A stretch of 9,480 nucleotides of DNA from Shewanella sp. (GTDB taxonomy: Bacteria; Pseudomonadota; Gammaproteobacteria; Enterobacterales; Shewanellaceae), in NCBI GenBank assembly GCA_004195335.1, contig SDWK01000915.1, positions 1 through 9,480 of the forward strand, given 5' to 3'. Both the position numbers and the translations under genes were made by a program. Below, in pieces: positions 1 to 5,807 of the stretch (position 1 is the stretch's first letter; the number at the start of each line of letters is the position of its first letter). The notes below the pieces were generated by a model. The model did not search any database. It was not told the DNA's origin and worked only from the letters and a program-made list of their open reading frames with translations.

Positions 1-420
1 ATCTGACCGCCATGGTCTTAAGCGTTCCCTATGCTTCAAAGACATTTCCCATATCCCTATGGGTCAGATGGTGGAAATGCCGAAATGTGTATGGAACACA
101 TTTGGCCCTGTGGGCTCTGCGGCAACATCCTTGTTGCCGAAGCTCGCAGCCGCATCAGGACTTAAAGTAAGTACAAGTGCAACTTTGAACGTTACAGGTA
201 TCTATCACCTGTATCGGGTGCCGTGCATGGAGGCGAAAATGTAGTGAAGGCAGGATGCCTAAGAGCGACCTTATGTGCAGGTATTCCTTCGGGACGGTGA
301 ATAGAAACCTTTGGTGTCTGTGCTTATGAACGAGAGGCATGGATGCCGAACTGGCTTTTAGATATGAATATCGTTGTAAAGCCATCCATGCCCGCTTAAC
401 GAAAACATCCCTGTTTTCGA
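1..420. repeat. Island of short palindromes with a TCC/GGA core
   Basis: This stretch holds at least eight short inverted repeats. Seen directly: CCCATA/TATGGG around a TCCC loop (48-63); AAATGTGT/ACACATTT around ATGGA (83-103); CGGCAACA/TGTTGCCG around TCCT (120-139); AGGCA/TGCCT around GGA (248-260); GGCATGGATGCC (336-347); CATCCATGCC at 383-392, which also pairs with 336-345; CGAAAACA/TGTTTTCG around TCCC (400-419); and an imperfect AAGCGT/ATGCTT pair around TCCCT (20-36). ATCTGACC (1-8) is inversely repeated at 62-69. Most centres read TCC on one strand or the other. Translations on both strands (for example 59-244, 155-433 and 339-638) look like accidental reading of the repeats. I infer a cluster of intergenic repetitive palindromic elements; the family is not identified. 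Confidence 0.6.
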
Positions 421-724
421 TACCCTCATTCATACCTACACCTGTTTCTTATCTCTTCGATTTAGCCAACTACGACGACATTTCATCAATATTTCCCGAT
501 CCCATTATCAGAAATGCTGTGCGGAACAGAATTGGCTCTGCAGCCCTTTATATCATTAAGAAATTACAGTCAGTCATACCTAGTCTTATCTCGAAACAAG
601 TGACATCCCTGATGAACCAGACTCGGAATCAAAGATGATAAGCACCCCATTATTTAGGCGACACGAATATTTTTGAGGGTGATCTGCTGCACAGTTTGTT
701 GTGTGAACTTACATAATAATCTCT
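421..724. other. Intergenic stretch without a recognisable gene
   Basis: No supported gene, RNA or terminator was seen. A plus-strand open frame runs through to 638, but it begins inside the palindrome island, has no ribosome-binding site and its product resembles nothing I know. The segment 523-541 resembles 93-120 (GGAACA, then TTGG, then CTCTGC), suggesting a decayed copy of part of the island. One more TCCC-centred sequence (ACATCCCTG, 603-611) lies near its end. Confidence 0.4.
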
Positions 725-748
725 AGTTATTGGCGTAGGCCAATAACT
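725..748. promoter_or_regulatory. 10-bp perfect stem-loop upstream of DUF134 gene
   Basis: AGTTATTGGC (725-734) pairs perfectly with GCCAATAACT (739-748) around a GTAG loop. There is no immediate T run, so it is not an obvious terminator for anything upstream. It lies about 80 bases before the DUF134 start and could be an operator or a 5'-UTR structure. Its core resembles the minus strand at 9388-9376 (TGGCGTAGCCAAT), which suggests a dispersed intergenic element. Function unknown. Confidence 0.5.
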
Positions 749-769
749 TATTACTTTTATCACTCTCAA

Positions 770-811
770 CTTTTTACTCATAGCTCTTTACTAACAACTT
801 TTTACAAACAA
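770..811. repeat. Three imperfect 14-bp tandem repeats
   Basis: Units at 770-783 (CTTTTTACTCATAG), 784-797 (CTCTTTACTAACAA) and 798-811 (CTTTTTACAAACAA) place TTTAC at 773, 787 and 801, exactly 14 bases apart. The 11-mer CAACTTTTTAC is identical at 767-777 and 795-805. The array ends directly before the ribosome-binding site of the DUF134 gene, so it occupies the promoter or leader region. It could be a set of regulator half-sites or a slippage product. Confidence 0.6.
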
Positions 812-829
812 GAAGGGAGGCGAGTCATC

Positions 830-1120
830 ATGCCCAGACCCAGAAAGTGTCGCCGCTTATCGGCCTGTGTGCCCTGTAGCATGTTTAAACCTAACGGGAT
901 CCCTTCAGTTGAGTTAACTAAAATCCAGCTCGAAGCCGATGAATTTGAAGCGCTGAATTTAGGTGATGTAGAGAAGATGAGCCAGCTCGATGCCGCGGCC
1001 AAGATGGGAATATCCAGACAGACATTCGGCAACCTGCTTGCCTCCGCACGCTGGAAAGTCGCCACCGCTATCACCCAGGGACATGCGCTTGTGCTGCCTC
1101 AAGAAAACCAAGAGAGCTAA
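830..1120 (+). CDS. DUF134 (UPF0251) family helix-turn-helix protein
   Basis: A 96-residue protein of the DUF134/UPF0251 family, predicted cytoplasmic DNA-binding proteins of unproven function. The N-terminus MPRPRKCRR and the following Pro/Gly segment (residues 21-26) are family hallmarks. A sigma-region-4-like helix-turn-helix spans about residues 51-72 (SQLDAAAKMGISRQTFGNLL), followed by the typical ARWKVATAITQGHAL helix. Cys7, Cys13 and Cys16 cluster in the basic N-terminal part and could bind metal, which is inference. The start is supported by GGGAGG at 815-820, nine bases upstream. The gene precedes a NifX-like gene on the same strand by 64 bases. That pairing recurs among DUF134 genes and suggests a regulator of, or partner to, the metal-cluster-binding protein. 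Length is normal for the family. Confidence 0.9.
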   Translation: MPRPRKCRRLSACVPCSMFKPNGIPSVELTKIQLEADEFEALNLGDVEKMSQLDAAAKMGISRQTFGNLLASARWKVATAITQGHALVLPQENQES

Positions 1121-1140
1121 GTCGATACCAAACTAATATC

Positions 1141-1170
1141 AGCCCTTAATAGGAGTACCGATTAAGGGTT
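1141..1170 (+). promoter_or_regulatory. Intercistronic stem-loop before the NifX-like gene
   Basis: CCCTTAAT (1143-1150) pairs perfectly with ATTAAGGG (1161-1168) around a 10-base loop. A G-T and an A-T pair extend the stem to 1141/1170. It ends four bases before the AAGGA ribosome-binding site (1174-1178) of the next gene. It could set mRNA stability or translation of the second cistron, or be a protein-binding site. There is no T run for termination. Confidence 0.5.
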
Positions 1171-1184
1171 CACAAGGAATGATT

Positions 1185-1844
1185 ATGATTATTGCAATGC
1201 CAATGAGCCGTGACCGACTCGCGAGCCACTTTACCAAAGCCCAACAGATCGGTTTCTTTAACGAACAACATCAATTGATCGCCAGCGTCGCCAATCCGGC
1301 ACTACTCGCCGAAGGATGTAGTGCCAAGAAGGCGATGTTGGAGCTTATCATCAATAACAAGACCAACATCATCATAGTGCAGCACATCGGCGAGCGTATG
1401 CTCGGCAAGCTACTCGATGCGGGGATCAGCGTCAGCAAAGGCGATAGCACTCTTTGCGTCGACGACCTGCTAAAAACTACCCGCAACCTTAATCTGCGTC
1501 TACTCGATGCTTCACAAGGCAGAGCCTCCCTCAACCATGAGAAGAAAGGGGGCTGTTGTGGCGGCCATGCTGTAGATGGCAAGTCGGGTGGATGTGGTTG
1601 CGGCTCTCACTCACATAACGGTGATGCAGATGTTCACGGCAGCACAGAAGCCTCTGTAGGCAAAAAAGCCGGCGGATGTTGTGGTGGCCATGCTGGCAGC
1701 AGCAAACCGGAACATAAAAAATCTGGGAACTGCGGTTGTAGCGCGAAGGCTAAGACTGAAACAGCCATGAGCCAGATGGGTCGAGGTGGCCGCGCTAATA
1801 CTTCACAGGAGAATGCAAGCTACGCAGGTTTTAGAAAAATATAA
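1185..1844 (+). CDS. NifX/NafY-like cluster-binding protein with Cys/His-rich tail
   Basis: A 219-residue protein. Residues 1-100 match the dinitrogenase iron-molybdenum cofactor (NifX/NifB C-terminal, PF02579-type) fold: a MIIAMPMS start strand, a SHF-TKAQ segment, CSAKKAM, and the IIVQHIGERMLGKLLDAGISV core. Known members carry or bind iron-sulfur or FeMo-type clusters; here no nitrogenase genes are visible, so the substrate is unknown. About residues 120-186 form a low-complexity Gly/Cys/His tail in two similar halves. Each half has GGCCGGHA (Cys124/125 and His128; Cys165/166 and His169) followed by a CGC motif (Cys137/139; Cys183/185), giving eight tail cysteines that look metal-binding. 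I start at 1185 rather than 1179 because AAGGA (1174-1178) abuts 1179 but lies six bases before 1185. It is probably co-transcribed with the DUF134 gene. Confidence 0.85.
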   Translation: MIIAMPMSRDRLASHFTKAQQIGFFNEQHQLIASVANPALLAEGCSAKKAMLELIINNKTNIIIVQHIGERMLGKLLDAGISVSKGDSTLCVDDLLKTTRNLNLRLLDASQGRASLNHEKKGGCCGGHAVDGKSGGCGCGSHSHNGDADVHGSTEASVGKKAGGCCGGHAGSSKPEHKKSGNCGCSAKAKTETAMSQMGRGGRANTSQENASYAGFRKI

Positions 1845-1855
1845 CTTTGCCTGAT

Positions 1856-1886
1856 AGCAGTTGAAATATCTTCTATTTCAACTGCT
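1856..1886 (+). terminator. 13-bp stem-loop after the NifX-like gene
   Basis: AGCAGTTGAAATA (1856-1868) pairs perfectly with TATTTCAACTGCT (1874-1886) around a TCTTC loop, starting 11 bases after the TAA stop. The stem is long but fairly AT-rich and is followed by CCCCTTG rather than a T run. It may act as a 3'-end stabiliser or a weak terminator, not a canonical intrinsic terminator. Confidence 0.5.
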
Positions 1887-2050
1887 CCCCTTGCAGCGGT
1901 TAGAGAGTAATTTACATCTTCATCAGGTTCTATCTTACAGTAGAGACTTCTGGCTGACGCTTTGCGAGGGGATGAGAAGTGTAATCTATGGGCCTCTCCA
2001 AAAAATCACGCTTCGTCATCGACAAGCCAAGCTTGAGAGCGAGTGAGAGG

Positions 2051-3121
2051 CTAAAATGCCTTCTCGGAAAACGCGGCTTTTATCTCTAATATTTCAGGCA
2101 GATGTTCAACAAACAGATTGATCAGTTGAGGGTCGAAGTGACTTCCTGATTGTTCTTTTAAATATTGAACCGAAGCGTCAACAGTCCACGCACTCTTATA
2201 GGGGCGCTCTGTGGTTAACGCATCGAATACATCCGCAAGCCCCACGATCTGTCCTTCGATCGGAATCGAGTGTCCTACAAGGCCTTTGGCGTAACCTGAA
2301 CCGTCCCATTTCTCATGATGATATATTGCAATGGATTTAGCCATTTGAATCATCATCGATGGATGGTCATCAAACAGGTCATTCGCTTTTTCAACGTGTT
2401 GCTTCATGACTACATGTTCTGACTCGCTAAGCTTACCCGGTTTAAACAAGATCTCATCTGGGATCATTATTTTCCCCATGTCATGCATAGGTGCAGCTTT
2501 TTCTATCATATAAGCCACCTCCTCAGTCAATCCCAGTTTTCGAGCCAGGAGGCCTGAGTATTTTCCCACTCTAAGAATATGTTGCCCAGTGTTTTCATCG
2601 TGCATTTCGGCAATCATAGCTAACTTATTAATCAGGCATTCGGTTGCCTGTTCGAGCTCGAAGGTGCGCAGTTTTACACGTTTCTCAAGCTCATGATTGA
2701 GCCTGGACTGTAACTTAAAAGCATTCATGATATTAAGTTGATTGGTAACTCGAAGTTTGAGTTCATACTCATTAAATGGTTTACAGATAAAATCATTTGC
2801 ACCCGATTTCAATGCCTTAATTTGAGACTTTTGATCGCTCAAACCACTGACAACGATAACGGGTAATTTGTCGGGACTGTAAAGTGTTCTGATTTTTTCG
2901 AGAATTTCATAACCAGTAAAATAGGGCATTTCCAGATCTAAAATAAGCAGGGTTACTTGACTATCTAATTCACTCATCACCTTACGCGGATCGGTGATTT
3001 TCGTGATATTCAACTCCATATTAATAGATTTTAAGATTTCGGCTATTATCAAAACATTAGTAACCGAATCATCACAGATAACGACATTTATCGTTTCCGG
3101 ATCCTGAGTATGTAGATTCAT
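2051..3121 (-). CDS. REC-HD-GYP response regulator, predicted c-di-GMP phosphodiesterase
   Basis: A 356-residue RpfG-type response regulator. The receiver domain (about 10-130) has the acidic pair Asp17/Asp18, phospho-acceptor Asp62 in LILDLEMP, Ser92 and Lys114 in CKPF. A charged, probably coiled-coil linker follows (about 135-160). The HD-GYP domain (about 165-350) has HDENTGQH (His181), the HD pair His213/Asp214 in MHDMGK, His268/His269, and the DGSGY and LADVFDALT segments. The family hydrolyses c-di-GMP in the cytoplasm, typically on phosphorylation by a partner histidine kinase; no kinase gene is adjacent. The usual Pro of the GYP signature is Ala (GYA, 277-279), although all visible metal ligands are kept. 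AGGGA (3132-3128) lies six bases before the ATG. It lies downstream of tnaA on the same strand but behind a strong terminator, so it is probably transcribed separately. Confidence 0.93.
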   Translation of the reverse strand: MNLHTQDPETINVVICDDSVTNVLIIAEILKSINMELNITKITDPRKVMSELDSQVTLLILDLEMPYFTGYEILEKIRTLYSPDKLPVIVVSGLSDQKSQIKALKSGANDFICKPFNEYELKLRVTNQLNIMNAFKLQSRLNHELEKRVKLRTFELEQATECLINKLAMIAEMHDENTGQHILRVGKYSGLLARKLGLTEEVAYMIEKAAPMHDMGKIMIPDEILFKPGKLSESEHVVMKQHVEKANDLFDDHPSMMIQMAKSIAIYHHEKWDGSGYAKGLVGHSIPIEGQIVGLADVFDALTTERPYKSAWTVDASVQYLKEQSGSHFDPQLINLFVEHLPEILEIKAAFSEKAF

Positions 3122-3215
3122 TGAACGTCCCTATTACGGCATTGTCATGCTCTTCAGCACACCAACACATACATTTCCTATGGTTAACACTAGTTCTTTT
3201 TTTGGGCATCACAAA

Positions 3216-3246
3216 TTTATAAGTGCATTAATTAATGTACCGACAA
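3216..3246 (-). promoter_or_regulatory. Candidate promoter/operator for the HD-GYP gene
   Basis: On the minus strand TTGTCG (3246-3241) could be a -35 box and TATAAA (3221-3216) or TTATAA (3222-3217) a -10 box, with an 18-19 base spacer. The spacer is filled by an 18-bp palindrome, GTACATTAATTAATGCAC (3240-3223), with one mismatched position pair. A dimeric regulator bound there would block or reshape the promoter. Assigned by eye only. Confidence 0.35.
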
Positions 3247-3342
3247 TGAGATAGAATTCATTTTTTGGAAAAACATTGAGGATACTGAAAGAGTTAAATT
3301 GAATACTCTTTTATAAACCTGATATGAATAGTTTCGAATTGC

Positions 3343-3390
3343 TGAGAGAAAACCTAACCCGAGATGAACTTGAAATCTCATCTCGGGTTA
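3343..3390 (-). terminator. Intrinsic terminator of tnaA
   Basis: Read on the minus strand, TAACCCGAGATGA (3390-3378) pairs perfectly over 13 bp with its complement at 3367-3355 around a 10-base loop, and GGTTTTCTCTC follows. The stem begins 15 bases after the TAG stop of tnaA. GC-rich stem base, position and T run make it a convincing Rho-independent terminator separating tnaA from the HD-GYP gene. Confidence 0.85.
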
Positions 3391-3405
3391 TAACGCAATG
3401 GTGCT

Positions 3406-4803
3406 CTAAAGTGAGTTGAACTTAGCGGTAAAGTGTCTCAACACTAGCGGCTCGTATGCAAACGTCAACCCCTTAAGCGACGCCGCCTGCTCCTTAATGG
3501 CGATGAGAGCATCGGCAACGTAATCCATATGATCATTGGTATAAACCCGTCGTGGAATAGTGAGTCGCATCAGCTCCATAGGCGACACCTTCTGCTCACC
3601 CGTTTCGGGATCGCGTCCAAGTAGCAGTGAGCCTATCTCTACCGCCCGAACGCCAGCCTCAAGATAGAGGGCATTACACAAAGATTGCGCCGGAAACTGG
3701 TGGGCTGGAATATGCGGCAACATCTTAGCGGCATCGACAAATACCGCATGGCCCCCTGTGGGGTATTGAATTGGGATCCCCGCCTCGCGAAGACGCTCCC
3801 CCAGATAGGCAACCTGACTGACACGATAGTGAAGAAAATCTTCATCGGCGCCTTCATACATGCCTCTGGCCAACGCCTCCATATCACGACCGGCCATACC
3901 GCCATAGGTAACAAACCCTTCCATAGGGACACATAGGGTCTGCACGGCTCTAAATAGCTCTTCATGATCGCGCACACAACAGAGTCCCCCTATGTTAACC
4001 ATGGGATCTTTCTTCGCCGACAGGGTGAGCATATCGCCATATTGGAACATCTCACGAATGATCTCCAACATGGAGCTATCTTCGTATCCCGCCTCTCGCT
4101 GCTTAATAAAATAGGCATTTTCACAGTATCTGGCCGAGTCAATCACCACCGGAATATCATTCTCCTGAGCTATCTCATAAACGGCACGCATATTGGCCAT
4201 AGATACAGGTTGCCCACCGGAGCTATTACAGGTCACTGTCGTGATGATGGCGGCAATATTATTGGCACCATAAGTCGCGATAGTGTCGCGAAGCTTGTCC
4301 AGATCGAAATTCCCCTTCCAATCATAGTAACTCTCGGTATCAAACGCCTTCTCGGTCACGACATTCAGCGCCTTGCCACCGTTCATCTCGATATGACCCG
4401 CCGTGGTATCAAAATGATAGTTAGAGATAAATACCGGCTCGGTGCCACCGCGCACCTGCTTCATCCGCTCTATCAGACAGGGAAACAGTATCTGCTCGGC
4501 GCCGCGTCCCTGATGAACTGGCACAGTGAGTTTATAACCAAAGAAGTGTTCAACTGATTCACACAGATGAAAGTAGTTACGACTGCCCGCATAGGATTCA
4601 TCACCCATCATGAGTCCCGCCCACTGCACATCGCTCATCGCGCCTGTACCTGAATCGGTGAGCAGATCGATATAGACATCATCACTGCGAAGCAGGAAGG
4701 GGTTAAGTCCCGCCTGAGCCAGGGCTTGCTCTCTATCTTCAAGGTTGGTCATTCGAATTGACTCAACCATCTTGATACGAAAAGGTTCCGGAATACGTTT
4801 CAT
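3406..4803 (-). CDS. tnaA: Tryptophanase (L-tryptophan indole-lyase)
   Basis: A 465-residue PLP enzyme splitting L-tryptophan into indole, pyruvate and ammonia, close to the 471 residues of E. coli TnaA and colinear with it. Visible landmarks: [11 protein letters not shown] (45-55), HQGRGAEQ (97-104), Asp222 and Arg225 in IDSAR, the PLP-binding lysine in SAKKD (262-266, Lys265 by alignment), [13 protein letters not shown], and the C-terminal LRHFTAK. Asp132 in FDTTAGH and His457 match E. coli Asp137 and His463, residues expected of tryptophanase rather than the related tyrosine phenol-lyase. AAGGGA (4816-4811) lies seven bases before the ATG. A tnaC leader sits 186 bases upstream, so expression should be induced by tryptophan. 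Indole produced here could serve as a signal. No permease gene (tnaB/mtr) follows; the downstream neighbour is an HD-GYP regulator beyond a terminator. Confidence 0.97.
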   Translation of the reverse strand: MKRIPEPFRIKMVESIRMTNLEDREQALAQAGLNPFLLRSDDVYIDLLTDSGTGAMSDVQWAGLMMGDESYAGSRNYFHLCESVEHFFGYKLTVPVHQGRGAEQILFPCLIERMKQVRGGTEPVFISNYHFDTTAGHIEMNGGKALNVVTEKAFDTESYYDWKGNFDLDKLRDTIATYGANNIAAIITTVTCNSSGGQPVSMANMRAVYEIAQENDIPVVIDSARYCENAYFIKQREAGYEDSSMLEIIREMFQYGDMLTLSAKKDPMVNIGGLCCVRDHEELFRAVQTLCVPMEGFVTYGGMAGRDMEALARGMYEGADEDFLHYRVSQVAYLGERLREAGIPIQYPTGGHAVFVDAAKMLPHIPAHQFPAQSLCNALYLEAGVRAVEIGSLLLGRDPETGEQKVSPMELMRLTIPRRVYTNDHMDYVADALIAIKEQAASLKGLTFAYEPLVLRHFTAKFNSL

Positions 4804-4905
4804 TGTTTAATCCCTTGTAGCATTTTGCGCACCTACTGAGTCGATTAAATTCCGCAACAATATCATCAACATTGCGTGGCAAAGATCGGCTTAGTAGCGC
4901 GTTAT

Positions 4906-4944
4906 GATTAACTAACTTGATTAACTAATTTATTAAACTAGCTT
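4906..4944. repeat. AT-rich 13-bp tandem repeats between tnaC and tnaA
   Basis: GATTAACTAACTT (4906-4918) and GATTAACTAATTT (4919-4931) are followed by the diverged ATTAAACTAGCTT (4932-4944). The last unit also forms an inverted repeat, TTAAACTA (4933-4940) with TAGTTTAA (4948-4955). The array lies in the transcribed tna leader, where E. coli carries Rho-dependent pause and termination sites. A role in pausing is inference. Confidence 0.6.
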
Positions 4945-4962
4945 AATTAGTTTAAGTGCAGG

Positions 4963-4977
4963 CTGGTATCGAACCAG
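4963..4977 (-). promoter_or_regulatory. Small hairpin just downstream of tnaC
   Basis: CTGGT and ACCAG pair around a five-base loop, beginning 12 bases after the tnaC stop on the minus strand. The intervening bases (TCCTGTCCGCTA) are pyrimidine-rich. In E. coli this interval contains the boxA/rut region for Rho loading, so the site is a plausible part of the attenuator, but neither element is clearly recognisable by sequence. Confidence 0.3.
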
Positions 4978-4989
4978 TAGCGGACAGGA

Positions 4990-5079
4990 CTAAACGTTGG
5001 GGAAATCGTAGGCGAGTTGAATATCGCAGTTATACCAATGAAACAACACTAGCGTGTTGTTGGTGAGCAGTTCCAGCAT
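4990..5079 (-). CDS. tnaC: TnaC tryptophan-sensing leader peptide
   Basis: A 29-codon ORF ending in TAG, 186 bases before tnaA. It has a very strong ribosome-binding site, AAGGGAGGAG (5096-5087), seven bases from the ATG. The single Trp15 opens WYNCD (15-19) and the tail reads LAYDFPNV (22-29). Trp15, Asn17, Asp19 and Pro27 match E. coli TnaC W12, N14, D16 and P24 at identical spacing, and the tail resembles the Proteus vulgaris form (ELAFFFP). In E. coli the nascent peptide, with free tryptophan bound, stalls the ribosome at the final proline, masks the Rho-loading site and lets polymerase reach tnaA. Differences: His14 replaces the Lys before Trp, Phe26 replaces Arg23, two residues follow the proline, and the stop is UAG instead of UGA. 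The ORF is too short for ordinary gene finders. Confidence 0.88.
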   Translation of the reverse strand: MLELLTNNTLVLFHWYNCDIQLAYDFPNV

Positions 5080-5186
5080 CGATGTTCTCCTCCCTTGGCG
5101 TTATAAATCAAAAGTTGAATAGACGATTAAGATACTCTATTTATTAAGACTAACCTTGAGCCAAAGATAAAACAAGTGCTCAATTT
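5080..5186 (-). promoter_or_regulatory. Presumed tna promoter region and 3' end of upstream gene
   Basis: This 107-base gap must hold the tna promoter unless transcription comes from the upstream gene, but I could not pick convincing -35/-10 boxes or a CRP site by eye. TTGAGC (5156-5161) and GCTCAA (5178-5183) form a 6-bp inverted repeat with a 16-base loop, a weak candidate for the 3' end of the upstream membrane-protein gene. Confidence 0.3.
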
Positions 5187-5807
5187 CTATTCTTGATGTG
5201 GGGTGAAATAGGTACCCAGATAGCGTCTTCCATAAAGTAAAATAAGCCCGAAGACTGGAAGTGCCATGGTGTATTGCCCCCCGATAAACAGGGCATCGAT
5301 AAAAATCAGTGTCGACAGAAATATGACTTTCTCATCAAATTCTGACCTGATATTTTCGCCAGTAAATACCAATGAAACTATGGTGACACCCAATAGGAAA
5401 ACGGCAGCGTTGAGTACACTCGCAATTCTAGTCCTCTCTAACTCAACACTGTTTTTCTGGGATTGTCGAGTCACTCCAGCGCTATCGGCTCTGCGATTTA
5501 CACTCCCATATTCATTACTTCTATAACTACTATTACGGCTAATTTCGCTTTTACTGTCTTTATCATTTATTTCACTACTATCCTTTCCAGCTGAGTGCAG
5601 ATGGTTAATCTTGGTTCTATTGTAGATAGTAGCGGGCGACACTCTTAGATCGCCAAACTCTGACGCATTATAGGCCATGTCAGTACCATACTGATGGGCT
5701 TGGGTTGCGAAAGAGACATCATCAAGTTTGGCACTATAAATACTGACGAAGGTGTAGCATAAGACAATAGATAAACCTAAAAGCAGATTTCTTTTAATAG
5801 AATACAT
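5187..5807 (-). CDS. Hypothetical membrane protein, unrecognised
   Basis: I do not recognise this 206-residue protein. Residues 7-24 form an N-terminal hydrophobic segment (signal peptide or anchor). About 26-126 is a polar region rich in Ser, Asn, Asp, Arg and Lys, probably disordered, and without cysteines. Three hydrophobic helices follow at about 128-148, 161-178 and 180-194, and the C-terminus is short. The layout suggests a small inner-membrane protein with a long periplasmic loop. GGGGAG (5820-5815) lies seven bases upstream of the ATG, which supports a real gene. It lies 107 bases before tnaC on the same strand and is divergent from yggE; no functional link to either can be shown. Confidence 0.65.
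   Translation of the reverse strand: MYSIKRNLLLGLSIVLCYTFVSIYSAKLDDVSFATQAHQYGTDMAYNASEFGDLRVSPATIYNRTKINHLHSAGKDSSEINDKDSKSEISRNSSYRSNEYGSVNRRADSAGVTRQSQKNSVELERTRIASVLNAAVFLLGVTIVSLVFTGENIRSEFDEKVIFLSTLIFIDALFIGGQYTMALPVFGLILLYGRRYLGTYFTPHQE

Noticed and set aside
155..638. Open frames on both strands in the first 640 bases (155-433 minus, 339-638 plus, also 59-244 plus)
   Set aside because: They run through the palindromes, overlap one another, lack ribosome-binding sites and encode nothing recognisable; best read as accidental frames in repetitive DNA.
802..1582. Minus-strand frames opposite the DUF134 and NifX-like genes (802-1074, 1271-1582)
   Set aside because: Antisense shadows of two well-supported genes; compositionally odd products without start signals.
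1861..2046. 61-codon plus-strand frame after the NifX-like gene
   Set aside because: It begins at a TTG inside the 13-bp stem-loop, has no ribosome-binding site and ends next to the HD-GYP stop; no family resemblance.
3639..4557. Frames overlapping tnaA (3639-3977 minus, 3685-3936 and 3964-4557 plus)
   Set aside because: tnaA is conserved along its full length here, so these are shadows.
4961..4980. tRNA T-arm-like sequence (TTCGATA loop between CTGG and CCAG, minus strand)
   Set aside because: No acceptor, D or anticodon arm can be found around it. It is more likely part of the tna leader; a tRNA remnant or attachment site is not supported.
5100..5260. CRP-binding site upstream of tnaC
   Set aside because: Expected from E. 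coli, but no sequence close to TGTGA-N6-TCACA was found by eye.
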